This document shows positions 63,101 to 64,000 of a DNA stretch of 64,000 nucleotides, piece after piece. Each line of letters begins with the position of its first letter. Within the stretch, counting starts at the first letter, position 1. The stretch covers positions 2,914,001 to 2,978,000 of the forward strand of contig NZ_CP118164.1 of the NCBI RefSeq assembly GCF_028748185.1, in the 5' to 3' direction. The position numbers and the translations under genes were made by a program. Below the pieces are notes generated by a model. It was not told the DNA's origin. It was given only the letters and a program-made list of their open reading frames with translations, and ran no database searches. The stretch is from Bremerella sp. P1. GTDB taxonomy: Bacteria; Planctomycetota; Planctomycetia; Pirellulales; Pirellulaceae.

Positions 63101-63683
63101 CGCCATCGAGCTGCATCTTCTGAATGTCGAGACCATTGTTCATGATCTCAATGAAGTAGCGATCGCCGAACAGATTATGGAACCAGCCAGCCGTCTCCTC
63201 GGCTTCCTTGACGACCTCGGCCGTATTGGTCCCGTTCATGACAATCTTCGAGAACTCGCTGCTCACGCAACCACTCAGGCAGATGATCCCTTCGTGGAAT
63301 TTCTCTAACAGTTCTTTATCGATACGCGGTTTGAAGTAGAAGCCTTCCAGGTAGGCGGCCGATGCCAGCTTCACCAGGTTCTTGAAGCCCGTCTTGTTTT
63401 TGGCCAGCAGCGTCAGGTGATAGTTCGAGCCGCGCATACCGCCCGATTTTTCCAGACGGCTGCCTGGGGCGATGTAGGCCTCGTAGCCAATGATCGGATT
63501 GATCTCGTTGGCTTTGCACGTGTTGTAGAACTGCAGCGCCCCGTGCAGGTTACCGTGATCGGTCAAAGCCAGCGCGTTCATGCCGTGTTCTTTGGCACGC
63601 GTCACGAGCTTGGGAATCGGACCCGCTCCGTCCAAAAGACTGTAGTGCGAATGGCAATGCAAATGGACGAACGACTGGCTCAT
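60144..63683 (-). CDS. dnaE: DNA polymerase III alpha subunit
   Basis: A 1179-residue DnaE of normal length. The PHP domain starts SFVHLHCHSHYSLLDG with metal-binding histidines and ALALTDHGNLHG. The polymerase active site has ARGSGVGAIVCYAL and PDIDIDFDKERR (about 407-418, catalytic aspartates), then FLGLRNL and GYGFNKSHSTAYALVAYQTAYLK. An OB-fold segment (KYANFDLEDVDGGIRCILWPED) is at about 1025-1050. It synthesises DNA in the replicative holoenzyme. It is transcribed leftward; no clear terminator follows its stop. Confidence 0.97.
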   Translation of the reverse strand: MSQSFVHLHCHSHYSLLDGAGPIPKLVTRAKEHGMNALALTDHGNLHGALQFYNTCKANEINPIIGYEAYIAPGSRLEKSGGMRGSNYHLTLLAKNKTGFKNLVKLASAAYLEGFYFKPRIDKELLEKFHEGIICLSGCVSSEFSKIVMNGTNTAEVVKEAEETAGWFHNLFGDRYFIEIMNNGLDIQKMQLDGAVDIAKKIGLPLVATSDTHYVDQSDAEAQDILLCVNTGKFRTDASRMKMENDQFYLRSPDDMYASFPGLEDACSRSQEIADTVDIDLELGKRHFPSFKIPDGKTADDYLRELCIQGLKERYEGNEEMAPGGELSEVVMTRLDRELGVISRLGFPNYFLIVWDFVVEARKQNIPATARGSGVGAIVCYALYMSHVCPIKYDLLFERFLDENRLEAPDIDIDFDKERRGMVIKYVKDKYGEANVAQIGTFGTLAARAAIKDVGRAMGLPLDMVNEVTGMVPDQLGIKLKDALAQSADMQSAYNANPDIKELLDLAMKIEGLARNVGTHAAAVVIADEPLEEYVPLCRVSGKDDIITQWSMNDVEAAGLLKMDFLGLRNLTILRNAIDLIKKVRGEDLDILRLPLDDKDTFDLLRRGETKGVFQLESGGIRDLLKRMKPDSFLDIIATNALYRPGPLEGGMVDDYIEVKHGRKEAAYKHQVLKDVLEETNGVMVYQEQVMRILNRLGGIPLAKAYTCIKAISKKKESIIQANREQFLEGAQEKGLTKQEAQDFWDMIVKFAGYGFNKSHSTAYALVAYQTAYLKSHYPIEFMAALLSGDISGRNFKTKDALVEHMEDAERMNIEVAPPDVNNSDEEFTVKDGKIVFALSAIKGCGGGAAEAIVAAREKDGPFTDIFDFCERVDPSQCSKGAIETLIKAGAFDRLGGHRAQYVTALDKAIQSGASAIADKKAGQKNLFAAVEDPAEDAKAVVLPDVQPWPDKETLGYEKECLGFYWSSHPLAEYKRKFEMCCSHSTANLAGVKDKTEVTMGGMVASIKLAHTRKARAGSTHTKYANFDLEDVDGGIRCILWPEDYAKVGESLRPDGVYIISGRLDRRGGDDEANLIVNELIPIEEVETRYARGVMVRIDQQVHGEEKLQTLVEIVRGYPGNCELKLLLVLEDGRQVALKSQKGVDLSPEMRTRVDELLGEGNFELLLRRPASGGVRNSA

Positions 63684-63854
63684 TCGGGCTCCGCTCCGTG
63701 GACTGGGCTGCGACTGTGTTAGAAGGACGCAGCGAGAAGACTCATCAACCCACTGATTCTATCAGGTTGATGAGGATTGAAAACCGAAACTGGCCCCTAT
63801 TCGCGTAACTCGTAATAGGGCTGTCGTTTCGTACTATGGCCACAGCTCAAATGG

Positions 63855-63872
63855 ATGAACTTCGAAGTTCAT
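63855..63872. repeat. Perfect 18-bp palindrome
   Basis: ATGAACTTCGAAGTTCAT is fully self-complementary. It lies two bases beyond the stop codon of the partial minus-strand gene, within the gap before dnaE. It may be a terminator stem without loop or an operator site. Confidence 0.5.
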
Positions 63873-63874
63873 GT

Positions 63875-64000
63875 CTACTCCGGTTCACCGATACTGCGAA
63901 GCAGCATCGCCAGTCGTGATTGCAGATCCAGGAGGTTCTGCCACTCACGCATTTCGAGCACGACGTTTTCGGTCCGTTCGTTGACTTCCACGCTTACCAG
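63875..64000 (-). CDS. C-terminal end of a protein of unknown function (partial)
   Basis: The minus strand entering from the right edge reads through 41 codons to a TAG at 63875-63877. The visible peptide is helical and charged (NERTENVVLEMREWQNLLDL, ending LRSIGEPE) with no recognised motif. It lies upstream of dnaE on the same strand and would be read before it. Confidence 0.5.
   Translation of the reverse strand: MVSVEVNERTENVVLEMREWQNLLDLQSRLAMLLRSIGEPE

Noticed and set aside
1-64000. CRISPR arrays, insertion sequences, integrases, tRNA or rRNA genes
   Set aside because: No regular spaced repeats, transposase-like frames or terminal inverted repeats were seen, and no tRNA cloverleaf or rRNA segment could be recognised by eye; a tRNA could still be missed without a computed search.

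Overview
The window looks like a chromosome segment of a planctomycete, most likely of the family Pirellulaceae (Blastopirellula/Bremerella/Rhodopirellula relatives). This is inferred from gene content: several DUF1559 proteins, a DUF1549/DUF1553 protein, a probable DUF1598-like secreted protein, ECF sigma factors paired with large fused anti-sigma factors, many secreted proteins of no known family, weak or absent Shine-Dalgarno sites at many starts, and short scattered operons. The genus cannot be settled by eye. I see no rRNA, tRNA, CRISPR array, insertion sequence, integrase or phage gene.

Layout. 1-6.5 kb: the edge of a NarL-type response regulator, an NtrC-type regulator, sucC-sucD, and PTS enzyme I. 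6.7-8.4 kb: small secreted proteins, including a tandem pair that share a segment. 8.7-11.6 kb: a stress and metal cluster (two universal stress proteins, a hemerythrin-like protein, a VIT1/CCC1-type transporter, a small membrane protein). 11.7-15.5 kb: CelD/BcsL-type acetyltransferase, methyltransferase and a multi-spanning permease. 15.8-31 kb: the most planctomycete-specific part, with three ECF sigma factors each followed by an unusual anti-sigma-like protein, a triplet of DUF1559 proteins, a large SF2 helicase, an acidic single-span protein and a thioredoxin-protease fusion. 31-40.8 kb: pcm, panD (with a long structured 3' region), a SnoaL-like protein, a spermidine-synthase-like membrane protein, a SpoIIE-type phosphatase next to a soluble histidine kinase, a HEAT-repeat protein and a DNase I-like lipoprotein. 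41-44.1 kb: two TadE-like proteins and a TadG-like protein with a vWA domain. 44.3-64 kb: a lipoprotein, rsmD, two very large secreted proteins of unknown function, asnB, a MarR regulator, an exported glutathione peroxidase, glycerate 2-kinase, cyclophilin, a DUF1598-like protein and dnaE.

The main theme is envelope sensing and signalling. The three sigma/anti-sigma pairs (15.8-17.5, 18.0-19.3 and 28.3-31.0 kb) each join or closely overlap an ECF factor with a membrane protein carrying a different extracytoplasmic module: DUF1559, two CXXCH heme motifs, or DUF1549/DUF1553 with one CXXCH. Housekeeping genes (sucCD, ptsI, panD, dnaE, rsmD, pcm, asnB) are dispersed singly among them. Intrinsic terminators are readable behind many genes and help to define transcription units.
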